DNA from: Polyodon spathula
Taxonomy: Eukaryota; Chordata; Actinopteri; Acipenseriformes; Polyodontidae
Reading direction: 5' to 3'
Length of the DNA stretch: 64,000 nucleotides
Assembly: GCF_017654505.1 (NCBI RefSeq)
Contig: NC_054538.1
Location: forward strand, 48,833,489-48,897,488
The notes below the pieces were generated by a model, which made no database searches, was not told the DNA's origin, and saw nothing but the letters and a program-made list of their open reading frames with translations. The position numbers were made by a program, and so were the translations under genes. This document shows, in pieces, positions 46,525 through 58,846 of this stretch (positions are counted from its first letter, which is position 1; the number at the start of each line of letters is the position of its first letter).

Positions 46525-48095
46525 ACTGATAAGTGTGAAAAATTCCTTCAGTTTTTCACTGACAAAACTGAAGTGATTAGGGTTTGATGTCCTCTGCTAC
46601 AACTGCTTGTGCTCCTTTAGAGTCCTGCATAATTAGTAGTGTAGCTCTTCATTTTATGGAATTTACATCAGTGTCTGAAGTGCAGCATAAGGCTGTGGTG
46701 TTGAAAATGAATTCCACATCCTGTAGTTTAGATCCCTGGCCTACTTGGCTTAATAGGGAGTGCCTTCCTGTTCTGATTCCAACCTTAACTTGCATTGTAA
46801 ATTCCTCATTGACATCTGGAAGAGTTCCTTCTGCTTTAAAACTGCATCTCCAACATCCAATTTCTTGTAAAACTGGTAGAAAAAGTAGTGGCATAATGAT
46901 CTCCTTCAGTTTGTTGATTCTGGTCAGTTATCTATTTTAGTTTTACTGGATCTTTCTGATGCTTTTGATACTGTAGACCACAGAATCTTATTGGAGACAA
47001 TGCATAATCTTATTGGAATTGGAAGCATTGCCTTGGAGTGGTTTTGCTCATATTTATCACACCACCAATTTGTTTCTTTGGGTCATTTATCTTCTGAAAT
47101 CAATTCCACAAGGCTCTGTGCTTGGCCCTTTGCTGTTTAGTGTATATAAGCTCCCCCTGCATCCATCATTGCTAAATACAACCTTGCATTTCACTGCTAT
47201 GCTGATGCCACACACATATACTGTTCATTTCCCACTAAATCAGAAATGGAAGTTGCTGTTCTGTTTCAGTGTTTGAATGATGGATGACTGCCAATTATCT
47301 GAAAATGAATCCACAAAAGACAGAGGTGCTATAGGTTGGCTCCAGGCATAGTTTGGCTAAATCGCCTTGTGTTAATATTTCTTTTGATGGTCATTTTTTG
47401 AATCCCTCCAAGAGTGTGAAAAATTTGGGAGTTATTATGGATTCTGAATTGTGTCTGGATGCCCACTTTAATTCAGTAGTTAAGACGTCTTACTTTCAGC
47501 TGCGTAATATAGCTAAATTAAGACCAATCTTGTCTGACACAGATGCTGAAATGCTGGTGCATGCTTTTGTGATGTTTAGATTGGACTACAGTAATGCCTT
47601 GTTTTCTGGCCTAGAGGACTCTACATTACAGCGGCTCCAACTTGTTCAGAATGCGGCAGCTAGAGTGCTCGCTAGCATGCGTCACTCACAGCACATCACT
47701 CCTGCTCTCAAGTCACTGCGCTGGCTTCCTATTAAATTCAGGATTGATTTTAAGATCCTGCTTCTTACTTATAAACCCTTCATGAATCTGGGCCTTTGTC
47801 TCTGCAGGATCTGATTGTACCTCATACTCCAAGCCGTAATCTACGGTCAGCAAGTGCTGAGGAGGAAGAGCTTTAGTTGTTGCGCGCCTTGTCTCTGGAA
47901 CTCTATTCCAGGTGGTATCAGAGGTGCAGTTACAATGTAATCTTTTAAGTCAGGCTTAAAGACATATCTGTTTTCACATGCTTACTGTTAGGCTGGCTTG
48001 TTAGACATTTGTTTTTGGTTCTGGTTGTAAATCACCCTGGGATGCTTCGCATGAAGAGCTCTATATAAGAGCAAATTTTATTGTATTGTATACAA
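46525..48095 (+). pseudogene. L2-type LINE, RT and 3' end
   Basis: Plus-strand blocks: DPWPTWLNRECLPVLIPTLT (about 46730) is the linker before RT. VLLDLSDAFDTVDHRILLET (46935) is the RT palm. IPQGSVLGPLLFSVY (47105) and FHCYADATH-like text (about 47190) give the catalytic region, with the YADD box altered. LGVIMDSELCLDAHFN (47425) and DYSNALFSGLEDSTLQRLQL then RWLPIKFRIDFKILLLTY (47585-47775) are the typical L2 tail. It ends AGAGCTCTATATAAGAGCAA, the L2 3' terminus that leads into short TTGTA-type repeats. The 5' part is missing and three or more frameshifts occur. Confidence 0.9.
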
Positions 48096-49029
48096 TACCC
48101 TGCATTAGCACCTTAGTTTTACCTTGACAGGGGCAGCCTCTAAATGCTGTCTAGGGCACTAGTTAACTTAGTGCCATTCATCTGCAAAGATGTGAGCTGC
48201 TTAGGGATCTTCCAGTTAGAAGTAGGGAGCTACTTCTTAAATAAATAAGCAGACTTGTTTCAGGCATATGGAGTGCGCCATCTGGTTGTGATTTGTGGTC
48301 ATCCGCAATCTCAATTTTAGATGTCAGAACAGAGTCCCGTCACAAATCCATCTGGCAACTTAGCAGGAAATGTTGTTTTGGTCAAGGAACACTGATTAAA
48401 GACCCTGCTTGCAAAAACAGTCAAGTAAAATGTCGCTTCATTTGCCATTCCCAAAGGCTACCAGTGCTTACCTAGTGGAATTTACAAGAGCAAACACAGA
48501 AAGGAATGCAAACTTCAGGTCAATCATTCAACTCTGGCTACTACCCATGGCCAGACACAAGCAGATGTGGTGATAATTCAATGAGCCCCCAAATATGAGG
48601 ACTGAGAATGAAATGATTTTATGATAAAGTAATTGTAACATTAAACTTGAAGCTTATAATCATGATTTCGGACACTATTTCAAGATACACCTTTATTTAT
48701 GTATAAACAATATTTTTCTATAAATATAAAGAAAATTTTTGCGACTACAACTGTACAATTACTACTAATAATAATGATAACAATAAAACTGTTGGATATA
48801 CAAGGATACTGGGATCCGATAATGTCTCTCTCATACTGTGACACCTGGTGGAGAGATAATGACATACTCAACTAAGTTAGTTCTGCAAGTCAGAAAAAAC
48901 ATCGCTGAACTCTTCAAAAACCTTATGCAGCTTTCCCGTTGATCATCTGGAACCAATTGTTCCCCCATTTAAATAATTTTAGTGCTAGGTGTTTCTGGAC
49001 AGTGGCCTAAATCATCCCCTAGATTGCCT
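48096..49029. other. Spacer, no gene recognised
   Basis: No repeat or coding similarity seen; unremarkable composition. Confidence 0.45.
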
Positions 49030-50695
49030 GGGGCTATAAATAATGCCTCCCTTGCCTGCCAGGGCTTTAATAAATTTAAATTTCATGTTCATTACAGATA
49101 TCAGGTGGGCTAATTTCATAATTTCATAATTCAAGCCTTTGTGCTCCTCCCACCCTGCTCTCAACTGACCAAGGATGCTGTGAGGCTGTTGGCCATACAA
49201 GAGCTCAAAGGAGGAGAACCCTGTCGAACTCTACGGCACCTTTCAATGCAAAAAGGAGGTAGGGAAGAAGTGATGCCCAATGTTGTTGCTCTTGCGTTAC
49301 AAAACGTCTCAGTATCTGCTTCAAGGTCTGATTAACCCTTAGTGGTCCATTTATTTAGCACTTGTCAGGTGTATCAGGTCCAATTTATTTTCATATGCGC
49401 TGTTTATTTTACATGCACTGTTTAAATTTTTTTTTTTTTAGAGTAAAACAGGTTTAAAAGGCAGTGTATGGCAAAAGGACATCAGTACTATATCTCCAGC
49501 GAAGCCCCACCCCTTGTTTGCTGTATTTTTCACATACCTCTTCATAGACATGCATACTGATAAATCCTCTCCTGATCACTCGTTTTATCATCAAACTCCT
49601 TAATAATGCGATCCAAGTCATTATTTTATTACTATAGCATCTCAGAAAGCTCTGCAAATGTCCGTGATATGCTTTGAGAGCTGGATGCGGAAGCAGCTAT
49701 CTCCTTTTTTTGTGTCTCTGTTATCTCTTTGGTGCATGGGGCTACTGTATTGCTCAGATACGCTTTTTTTCTTGGCTTCATTCGGCTCCTATTGGTCTCA
49801 CTCAGCCATTTAAAGGTTTTCTCTGCTTTTTGCTGAGAAACAATTACTAGAGACCTGTTCTTTACATCTTTTTAATGATGTCGGACAAGATTCGACATCA
49901 GACTGGAAAGGGAAAATTGCAATGTCGGACCTGGACATAGGACCGCAAAAGGTTAAAGCATTCCACCAAACCGTCCGTCTATGGATGACAAACAGACGTC
50001 CTGATGAAACATATTTTTTATATTTTATACACCTGCTGTAACGTTTGACAGAAATTTGGTTCCATGATCAGTCAAGATCTCCTTGGGGAGCCCTACTCTA
50101 GCCATAATTTGTATAAACTGTGGCTATCGCAGCTACACTAGTGGACCTCAGTGGAACTGCCTCTGGGTACCGCGTTGCATATTCTACCACTACGAATATA
50201 TATGTATACCCGGAGTCAGAAGGTAGGGCCCACTATGTCCATTGCAATGCGTTCAAAAGGAGTGGAAATAATCGGCAGTGGAACCAAAAGGGCGGGGCGC
50301 TCTCGACCAGGCGCTACTCGCTGGCAGTCTGGGCATGTGGCTACATATTTTGACACATCAGTATGAAGACCTACCCAACAGAATCCAGCCAATATCTGCG
50401 TCCTTGTCAGTTCCGAGGTGCCCTGCTAAAGGGATATGATGCACCAGCCTCATGACCTCGGTCCGACAAGACGGGGGAACCAATAATTGTGTTACAGGCT
50501 GTCCGGTGTCCATGGCTAGGTTTACCCTATATAGTAATTGCCCCTAGTGACCCAGCGCCATCAACATTCTTAACTTCAATAGACCGGACCTGGCCCCAAA
50601 CGTACACTAGTGACGGATCATTATGTTGGCCCCACACTATGTCCGCGCTTGAGTACCACAGGTCTGGTACATTGAGAGGGGCTGGAGTAGAATCT
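49030..50695 (-). pseudogene. Ty3/gypsy integrase-region pseudogene, minus strand
   Basis: Read on the minus strand from 50690. VRSIEVKNVDGAGSLG is a linker. RPGRERPALLVPLPI is the stretch before the integrase core. VVVEYATRYPEAVPLRSTSV (about 50215-50130) holds the core around the first catalytic Asp, here replaced (DCATRYPEA is the common form; the D is E). TDGLVECF (about 49985-49960) is the conserved end of the core. A MITE then intervenes (49336-49952) and the frame resumes as TLKQILRRFVTQEQQHWASL (49325-49265), with the YGQQPHSILG stretch near 49190. RT and RNase H are absent. The right edge is a CR1 element. Confidence 0.85.
49336..49952 (-). mobile_element. piggyBac-type MITE with TTAA TSD, nested in gypsy
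   Basis: TTAA lies at 49332-49335 and 49953-49956. Plus-strand ends CCCTTAGTGGTCC and GGACCGCAAAAGG. The interior is the inverse of 33289-33836. The gypsy frame closes over it when it and one TTAA are removed. Confidence 0.93.
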
Positions 50696-50699
50696 GCTC

Positions 50700-53105
50700 T
50701 AGATGTGCACTCTTCTTTGCACTCTTTCTAGAGCAGCAATATCCTTTTTGTAGCGAGGTGACCAGAACTAAACACAATATTCAAGATGAGGTCTAATGCA
50801 TTGTACAGTTTTAACTTTACTTCCCTTGATTTAAATTCAACACTTTTCACAATATATCCGAGCATCTTGTTGGCCTTTTTTTATAGCTTTCCCACATTTC
50901 TGAGTCAACAAAAACTCCTAGTTCTTTTCTGTAGATTTCTTCTTCAATTTCAGTATCTCCTATATGATATTTATAATGCACATTTTTATTTCCTGCGTGC
51001 AGTACCTTACACTTTTCTCTATTAAATGACATTTGCCATGTGTCTGCCCAGTTCTGCTGCAGAAGTGTTTGCCATTCCTCCTATTTTTGTACTGTCTGCA
51101 AATTTAACAATTTTGCTTACTATACCAGAATCTAAATCATTAATGTAGATGAGGACTTAATACTGATCCGTGTGGTACTCCACTGGTTACCTCACTCCAT
51201 TTTGAGGTTTCTCTATCTGTTTTCTGCATGTTAACCACTCTCTTATCCATGTACATGCGTTTACTTGAATCCCTACTGCATTCAGTTTGAGAATGAATCT
51301 TATGTGGGACTTTGTCAAAAACTTTCAGGAAATCTAAATAAAAATAAATGCAATTATCCATTATCGATGTTGCATCCTCAAAAAAAATCAAGCAGGTTAG
51401 TTAGACACAATCTCCCTTTCCTAAAACCATGTTTACTGTCTCCCAGGATACTGTTACCATATAGGTAATTTTACATTTTGGATCTTATTATAGTTTCCAT
51501 AAGTTTGCATATAATATAAGTCAGGTTTTTTGGTCTGTAGTTTTTGTGAATCGGTATTATGTTTGCAATTTTCCAGTCTGTCGGTACAACCCCTGTGTCA
51601 AGAGACTGTTGCATGATCTTGGTTAGTGGTTTGTAAATAACTTCTTTCATTTCTTTGAGTACTATTGGTAGGATCTCATCCGGCCCAGGGGATTTGTTTA
51701 TTTTAAGAGCTCCTAGTCCCTTTAACACTTCTGCCTAAAGTTATTTAAAACTGGATAGGAACAGGTTGACATGTGGAGCATGTTGTCTGTATCCTTCTTT
51801 GTAAAAACTTGTGAAAAGTAATAATTTAATATATTTGCTTTTTTTTCTTTATCTATGATTTTGCCATTTGTATCTCTTAGACATTTAAAATCCTCTTTGA
51901 ATGTTCTCTTGCTGTTGTAATATTAGAAAAACGTTTTGGAATTGGTTTTAGCCCTCTTAGCAATGTTCATTTCTATTTCTCTCTTGGCCTTTCTAACTTC
52001 CTTTTTGACTTGCGTTTCGTGTACTCTTTCTGTGTATTTTGTTTTTGGTCCCTTTTAAACACTCTGTAAAGTGCCTTCTTTCACTGAATATTTTTTTTAA
52101 TTGATCTATTAAATCATTTTGGCAATTTAGTTTTAGATTTAGATTAGTCTACTTTTGGGATGTAATTGCATGCACCTCTAGTACTACATTTTTAAAAAAC
52201 ATCCGTCCTTTTTCTGTTGATGTTTTCTCTATTTTACAGCAATCTACTTCTGTTAGTCTCTGTTTCATACTTTCATAGTTTGTCTTTCTAAAATTGTAAA
52301 CCTTAGCTTTAGTCATTCCTTTCTGGATTTTAAAAATCACTTCAAATGAGTTTGCTAGTGGTTCTCTGACCTCTGTTTTAGTTATTCTGTCTTTGTTATT
52401 TGAAAAGACTAAATCAAGGCATGCCTCCCCTTTAGTTGTGCCTTGACAAATTGCATTAAGTAGCAGTCATTTGTCATTTACACCATTTCAATTTCGTCCG
52501 TCGTGCTCTCATTTTATATGGGGGAAGTTGAAATCCCCCATTAGTATGACTTCTCCTTTGCTACATGCATTTCTAATGTCATTGTATAATGAATCTGGCT
52601 GTCTATAGCATGCTCCTATTATTATGCTCTTTGAATTTTTGTTCCACAAATACCCACAAATATTATATTCGTCCCCATCCTGCCTGTATAGATAGTCCTT
52701 GTTATAGAATGTGGTCCAATGATCAAGATAGGTGAAGCCTTCCTATGTGCACCACGTCTTCAGCAATGTGTTTAGATTAATTATTTCCAGCCGTCCATAT
52801 GGTCCTTCGCAAGGTGCCGGCAATATCCTAGAAAATACCAGAGTTTTGGTCTTGTCTTTTAATTTCCTTCCTGGCTCTCTGAATTTGTTTTGCAGGGATT
52901 TTAGTCCCTTCCAATGTTGTTTGTACTGATGTGGACGACTACTACGGGGTCATCCCCTGTTTGTTCTAGGAGCCTGTGCATGTTCTCAGTGATGTGCGTG
53001 GCAGAGACTCCTGGAAGGCAGCACACTGTTATAGTAAGTGGTCCAAACTGTGAACTGAACTTGCTGTGTTTCTCAATATAGAGTCACCAACAATCATGAC
53101 CTCCC
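50700..53105 (-). pseudogene. CR1-like LINE, long copy: ORF1 esterase region, EN and RT
   Basis: Read on the minus strand from 53105. FGPLTITVCCLPGVSATHIT then DDPVVVVHISTNN (about 53050-52925) is the SGNH-esterase-like region known from CR1-lineage ORF1. Next is a spacer, then the endonuclease (52690-52440, eroded). The EN-RT linker follows (52340-52149, MIFKIQKGMTKAKVYNFRKT). The RT is at 51728-51140 with LKINKSPGPDEILPIVLKEM, and DFLKVFDKVPHKI and SGVPHGSVLSP downstream. The MSFNREKCKVLHAGNKNVHY tail is at 51032. The 3' UTR is missing; it stops near 50700 against a gypsy fragment. Many stops. Confidence 0.9.
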
Positions 53106-53360
53106 TTCTTGACAAAGGTTTATTTTCAGTGGCTATCGGTTGCTATGCAGAAGTCACTTGACTCCATGCAAACCTATTCCAATATTTTATTTTACAATGT
53201 CTGCTGCTCGAAAATACGAAAGTGTTTCTGCCAAAAGAAAATGAATGAAAGAAAAGCAACAGCAGGACAAAGAGCTGCTCAGCAAAATGCCTAAACTGAG
53301 CGTATTTTTTAGTCAACCTGTAAAAGACACTGACGTTGGAACATGTTCACCTGGATTTAC
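53106..53360. other. Spacer, possible gene-free DNA
   Basis: A plus-strand frame (53109-53294) has no recognisable product. It ends at the TSD of the gypsy element. Confidence 0.4.
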
Positions 53361-53633
53361 TGTTATATATAACTCTGCAGGTGCAGAGCGTGTTCATGTG
53401 CACAGTACGCACTAAATAGTTACAATGTAGATCAACACGTGTAAGGTCGCATGATAGCTAACATGTGAAGGCCGCGTCTAGTTGCAATATAAAAGGGAAG
53501 GCGCATGTGCGCTTTCAGGGGCTCTTGGGTTTCTGTTTTCTGAGGTCTGTTCTGTGTGTAACTGCCTGAATAAACAACAGTAGATTTTGTACAGTTCTTC
53601 TTGTCTTTATTTTCAGACCCAAAATACATAACA
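53361..53633 (+). mobile_element. 5' LTR of the gypsy element
   Basis: TGTTATATAT...AATACATAACA. TATA-like CAATATAAAAGGG near 53488, AATAAAC near 53569 in the expected order. Confidence 0.95.
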
Positions 53634-53703
53634 AATTGGTGATGAGGATGGGAAGCTGCTAAAAAGGATTCAGCACAGTTAAACATAAGAAAAGAGCAAA
53701 AGA

Positions 53704-54802
53704 ATGGCTTCTATTGGAAGAGCCGAGGATTTCCAGTTCGATGAAAATGAAGAAAGTTTCGAACTGTACCTGGATAAGCTTGAGCAGTACTTCTGTGTTA
53801 ACGAAAACGCAGATGAAGGTAAAAAGAAGGCAGTATTTCTAACGGTGGTGGGCCAAAAGACACATGGCGTGCTCACCGACCTCATGTTTCAGACAAACCT
53901 AGCGAAAATGGATTTGGTGCACTAAAGACTGTGCTGAAGGGTTTTGCTATGCCAAAGAGAACTTTATCGCCGAGTGTAACAGGGCGAGCAGCCCAGTACG
54001 GTGTTTATTTTAGAACGGGGTCTCCCCCTCCGCCCCTGTGTTATTTTACATTTGTTTATTATTTTGTAGGATGGCGCAGCCGTGCATTTTTGTGTTATTT
54101 TAAAAATGTATTTATGGATAAATAACGGCGAACCGCCGTGCGTTTTATTTTGCAGGGTGGATGAAGCCCATCCACGCTAATAATTAAAACCCGTGCAGAA
54201 GGTGGCCATCTCCCGAATTAATTAAGTGATTAATTTATTGCTAATCGGGAGATGGTCACCTGTATAAAAAGCCTGCAGCTCTCCATGTTAGAGGTGGGTG
54301 TTCAGAAGTGGAGAGGCAAGAGGCGAGAGGCGAGAGGCGATCAGTGAAGGCAACTGCTCAGCCTGACCTTAACGTTTATTTTTGTGTTCGAGATTTGTTT
54401 CATTTCAAACCTTTTATTTTTGCTCTGTGAGCAAGTGTTTATTTTTGTTCAAATATTTTGTTTATTTTTGTTCTTTAATAAAACGGCGCACGCGCTACTG
54501 CACCATACCTCTGTTTTGGTTGTGCTTTCTTCTGGTCGGGGTCACCGCAACGTCGTTTCCTGTCACACCGAGCGATGCCGTTTTCATACACGGAACCAAT
54601 TGGAAGGAGAAACTGTAGCTGAGGTTCTGGCACAGTTAAAGAAACTATTGGTAAATTGCCGTTTCAGAAAATTTCTGGAGGAAGCTCTACGAAACTGTCT
54701 GGTTTGTGAACTCCGAAGGTCCGAACTAAGAGATAGGTTCCTGAATGCTGCTTCTACGAAGGACCTAATGCTGGCTGCCACTACAGAGATGGCCTCTGTG
54801 TA
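53704..54802 (+). pseudogene. Gypsy gag pseudogene, split by a solo LTR
   Basis: Starts at ATG 53704 (MASIGRAEDFQFD), about 70 bases inside the 5' LTR. The early part, ESFELYLDKLEQYFCVNENA then KAVFLTVVGQKTHGVL, is the matrix/capsid start of gypsy elements of the K02A2.6-like group. The frame breaks near 53925. After the nested LTR (53975-54567) it resumes with ERCRFHTRNQLEGETVAEVL, AQLKKLLVNCRF and VCELRRSELRDRFL, the capsid C-terminal region. A later Cys-containing stretch (SCYFKDLQSRFCRKNC, about 54915-54965) may be the zinc knuckle remnant. It cannot make a complete Gag as it stands. Confidence 0.9.
53975..54567 (+). mobile_element. Solo LTR, LTR-3 family, with perfect TSD
   Basis: TGTAACAGGGCGAG...TTTCCTGTCACA. 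CCGAG is duplicated at 53970-53974 and 54568-54572. The length is 593 bases. TATAAAAAGCC at about 54263 with an AGGCGAG tandem patch downstream; AATAAAAC near 54476. Confidence 0.96.
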
Positions 54803-55004
54803 AGAAAGCTCGAAGAAAAGCGCAAAGCAGTTTTCTCAAAGGCTAGCTGTGTTTACAAACGCTATCAAGGGAAATACGGCACCGATGGTGAAGAGGAGAA
54901 CGAGCCATGCTCCAGATTCCTGCTATTTTAAGGATTTACAGAGTCGGTTTTGTAGAAAAAACTGCACCAAAGAAGAAAGCAGAGACTTCTGGAGAATGCA
55001 CAAG

Positions 55005-56442
55005 ACATAAGAAGAACATAAGAAAGTTTACAAATGAGAGGAGGCCATTTGGCCCATCTTGCTCATTTGGTTGTTAGTAGCTTATTGATCCCAAAATCTC
55101 ATCAAGCAGCTTCTTGAAGGATCCCAGGTTGTCAGCTTCAACAAATTACTGGGGAGTTGATTCCAGACCCTCACAATTCTCTGTGTGAAAAAGTGCCTCC
55201 TATTTTCTGTTCTGAATGCCCCTTTGTCTAATCTCCATTTGTGACCCCTGGTCCTTGTTTCTTTTTTCAGGCTGAAAAAGTCCCTTGGGTCGACACTGTC
55301 AATACCTTTTAGAATTTTGAATGCTTGAATTAGGTCGCCACGTAGTCTTCTTTGTTCAAGACTGAACAGATTCAATTCTTTTAGCCTGTCTGCATATGAC
55401 ATGCCTTTTAAGCCCGGAATAATTCTGGTCGCTCTTCTTTGCACTCTTTCTAGAGCAGCAATATCTTTTTTATAGCGAGGTGACCAGAACTGCACACAAT
55501 ATTCAAGATGAGGTCTTACTAGTGCATTGTACAGTTTTAACATTACTTCCCTTGATTTAAATTCAACACTTTTCACAATGTATCCAAGCATCTTGTTAGC
55601 CTTTTTTATAGCTTCCCCACATTGCCTAGATGAAGACATTTCTGAGTCAACAAAAACTCCTAGGTCTTTTTCATAGATTCCTTCTCCAATTTCAGTATCT
55701 CCCATATGATATTTATAATGTACATTTTTATTTCCTGCGTGCAGTACCTTACACTTTTCTCTATTAAATGTCATTTGCCATGTGTCTGCCCAGTTGTGAA
55801 TCTTGTCTAGATCATTTTGAATGACCTTTGCTGCTGCAACAGTGTTTGCCACTCCTCCTACTTTTGTGTCGTCTGCAAATTTAACAAGTTTGCTTACTAT
55901 ACCAGAATCTAAATCATTGATGTAGATAAGGAATAGCAGAGGACCTAATACTGATCCCTGTGGTACACCACTGGTTACCACACTCCATTCTGAGGTTTTT
56001 CCTCTAATCAGTATTTTCTGTTTTCTACATGTTAACCACTCCCTAATCCATGTACATGTGTTTCCTTGAATCCCAACTGCGTTCAGTTTGAGAATTAATC
56101 TTTTGTGCGGGACTTTGTCAAAAGCTTTCTGGAAATCTAAATAAACCATGTCATATGCTTTGCAATTATCCATTATCAATGTTGCATCCTCAAAAAAATC
56201 AAGCAAGTTAGTTAGACACGCTCTCCCTTTCCTAAAACCATGTTGACTGTCTCCCAGGACCCTGTTACCATATAGGTAATTTTCCATTTTGGATCTTATT
56301 ATAGTTTCCATAAGTTTGCATATAATAGAAGACAGGCTTACTGGTCTGTAGTTACCTGGTTCAGTTTTGTTTCCCTTTTTGTGGATCGGTATTACGTTTG
56401 CAATTTTCCAGTCTGTCGGTACCAACCCTGTGTCAAGAGACT
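55005..56442 (-). pseudogene. CR1-like LINE, RT and 3' end, nested in gypsy
   Basis: On the minus strand one frame is open for 463 codons (56473-55082), with most of the RT. TDWKIANVIPIHKKGNKTEP and NYRPVSLSSIICKLMETII are the start. HGFRKGRACLTNLLDFFEDA and VYLDFQKAFDKVPHKRLILK (first catalytic Asp) follow. SGVPQGSVLGPLLFLIYIND and VKFADDTKVGG (the catalytic DD box) come next. Then MTFNREKCKVLHAGNKNVHY and the thumb. LVRPHLEYCVQFWSP closes the protein. The 3' UTR ends in CTTATG-type repeats near 55005. The 5' part (EN, ORF1) is truncated at 56442. It is the best-preserved RT in the window: the YADD-like box reads FADD and no stop falls in the RT core. It cannot act alone. Confidence 0.95.
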
Positions 56443-57313
56443 GCTTAGCCAAGGATGGTTTACTTGGCACCATAACCAGGTGCTACGATGTTTGGCCTTA
56501 GCATTGGAAGACAAGCGTAACCTGACCAATAAGTTGCCACCAGTTACACCAAAGCATTTCACACAAAAGACAATATTCCTCCATCCAGGAGAGCAACCAC
56601 CAAGAAAAGGTATTAAAACCAAGCCTCGCCCAGGACAACTGGAAGCTGCTAGCAGATGTTGGTCAACGGCATATTTTTCCACCTGAGATTGCCACCACTA
56701 ACCTTCGACCAGACATTGTCTTGTGGTCTGGATCAGCAAGCCTTGTTCCTATAGTAGAGTTAACAGTGGGAGAATGCTGTAGATGAGGCGTAAGAGGAAG
56801 AAACTTTGGTATGCTCAACTAGCTTCTGAAACAGAGCAGCGAGGATGGAGGATCCGGGTTTACCCAGTGGAGGTGGGTTGTCGAGGATTTGTGGCACACT
56901 CTACAACCTGGTTTCTCAGAGACGTCGGGTTCAGTGGCCAAGAGTTGCGTCACACAGTGAAGAACTTATCTGAAGCAGCAAAAAGGAGCAGCAACTGGCT
57001 GTGGTTGAGACAGAAAGATTCTGGATGGGGATTTCAAGCACAATAGAAAGAAAGCAACGCTGATGTACAGGTAAGTAAGCTGGGCTGAGCTGAGTGGGGT
57101 ATGGAGGGGGGTGATTCTGGGATGCCAGAATCACTGTTGAGCCCTCTTGAGGTGTCGTGGGCTAGTCAACGAAACACAGAGGATGGAAGGTGCCCACTTG
57201 AAGAAGAAGACCCCAGAGATAGAAGAAGTACCCTACTTAGCTCAATCCAGATGGTTGTCATGCTGATGCGCTGGGGAGACCGCACTGCGGTTGATCCTCA
57301 GAGTGCCCCATAG
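56443..57313 (+). pseudogene. Fragment of a LINE with a restriction-like endonuclease tail
   Basis: Plus-strand blocks in two frames. SQGWFTWHHNQVLRCLALAL (56450) is followed by a Pro/Lys linker. LRPDIVLWSGSASLVPIVEL (about 56705-56765) has the PD-(D/E)xx spacing of a restriction-like nuclease. YPVEVGCRGFVAHSTTWFLR then SSNWLWLRQKD (56865-57015) is a tail widely seen downstream of reverse transcriptases in fish and cnidarian LINEs. By that pattern it belongs to an R2/NeSL/HERO-type element. The region 57046-57313 looks like its 3' UTR. It starts exactly where the CR1 5' end stops and ends at the gypsy RNase H. The upstream RT of this element is absent. Confidence 0.65.
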
Positions 57314-58460
57314 CTTTTTCCTCACGTACACTGACTAAAGCAGAGAGAAATTACTCACAAATTGAGAAAGAAGCATTGGGTATAACTTTTGGAATTATGC
57401 AATTTAAAGAATATTTGGGGAAGAAAGTTTACTCTTGTGACGGACCATAAGCCTTTAGTTACGATTCTGGCTCCTAAAACAGGAGTACCATCATTGGCGG
57501 CTGCCCATATTCAAAGGTGGGCATTGATGCTATCTGCTTATCAATATGACATCAGGTATAAATGTTCTGAAGACAATGCTAATGCGGACGCATTGTCCAG
57601 GTTGCCGTTACATGTAGAAAACCCTCCAAAGTCAAATCCAATATATCGAGTCTTGTTCACAGATGAGCTACCAATTACAGCTAAAGAGATAGCAGCAGAG
57701 ACAGATAAAAATCATGTGTTGAGTAAAGTGAGGTACTATACACTCACAGACTTGCCAAATACTGTAGATGATTATGGTCTTACACCTTATGTAAATCGGA
57801 AAACAGAGCTAACAATAGAGAACAGCTGTGTTTGGTGGGGTTTTCGATTGGTAATTCCAGAAAGCTTGCAGTCAAGAATGTTGATAGAATTGCACAAACA
57901 GCACGACGGCATTGTAAATATGAAAATGTTAGATCACAGTTTGTTTTGGTGGCCAAGCTTAGATGCTGCTATAGAAACAGAATGTAAGGCATGTGGAATG
58001 TGCATGGGTAGCAGGAACTTGCCTGCTGTAGCGTGTTGCCACCCATGGAAGTGGGCTAGTAGACTGTGGCAAAGGATTCATATTGATTATGCAGAGAAAG
58101 ATAAAAATCCTTTTCTGGTGGTTATCAATGCGTATTCTAGATGGCCTGAAGTAGTCCTTGTACCAAATGCCACTCAGCAAAAACAATTGAGGTATTAAGG
58201 GAGTTATGTGCTGCCTATGGGTTGCTGGAGGAGATCGTTTCCGACAAAGGGCCTCAGTTTATTTCAGAGTCGTTTCAACAATTCCTCAGACTAAATGATA
58301 TTAGACATCCAGTTTCCAACGGTGCTGCAGAACAATTGGTCAGGACACTTCACAACACATGCAGCTTCAACAACAAAAACGAATGCAGTAGCAGAATGCA
58401 AATTCTAGATCTGCCCTCAGGTCTCTGCTTCCAGAACAAAATGTACTGGTAAAAGAAACA
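57314..58460 (+). pseudogene. Gypsy RNase H and integrase pseudogene
   Basis: After [14 protein letters not shown] (57352, first frame), the longest frame (57389-58198) carries the RNase H end ([15 protein letters not shown], then YDIRYKCSEDNANADALSRL). The integrase zinc domain follows: HKQHDGIVNMKML, in which the second His of the usual HxGxxK motif has changed, and CKACGMCMGSRN in place of the usual CxxC. Then comes the integrase core start WQRIHIDYAEKDKNPFLVVI and YSRWPEVV, which has the first catalytic Asp. After a stop at 58196, frames shift; EEIVSDKGPQFISESFQQFL (58228) has the second Asp, then NGAAEQLVRTLHN with the Glu position. The C-terminal GPVTYMVLVAGKLVKRHVNQ (about 58510) is the chromodomain-free tail. 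RT upstream is deleted. Confidence 0.9.
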
Positions 58461-58846
58461 GGGTAAGAGGAAACAAATGGCAAAACAGGATAATTAAGAG
58501 GGTACTAGGTCCAGTAACGTACATGGTTTTGGTAGCAGGTAAACTTGTAAAGAGACACGTTAATCAAATGTGGGCTGTGAAAGAGAATGATGTATCTGAG
58601 ATTGAAACAAATGAAAGAAATACTGCGTGGTATGACGATAATGATGTTTCACTGAAAATGTTGGAAATGTTGGAAATGCTGAAAGTGTAGGTAACTCTGA
58701 AATGCCAATGTCTGTAACTGAGTACATGTACAACAAGTTCTGTTGTCACTCGTCCCAAACATAGCTTTAAGCCTCCAAACTGATTGAATTTGTAATAAAA
58801 AAAGAGGAAAATAATTAAGGAGGTTTTCTGTTAAGGGGGGAGGAGA

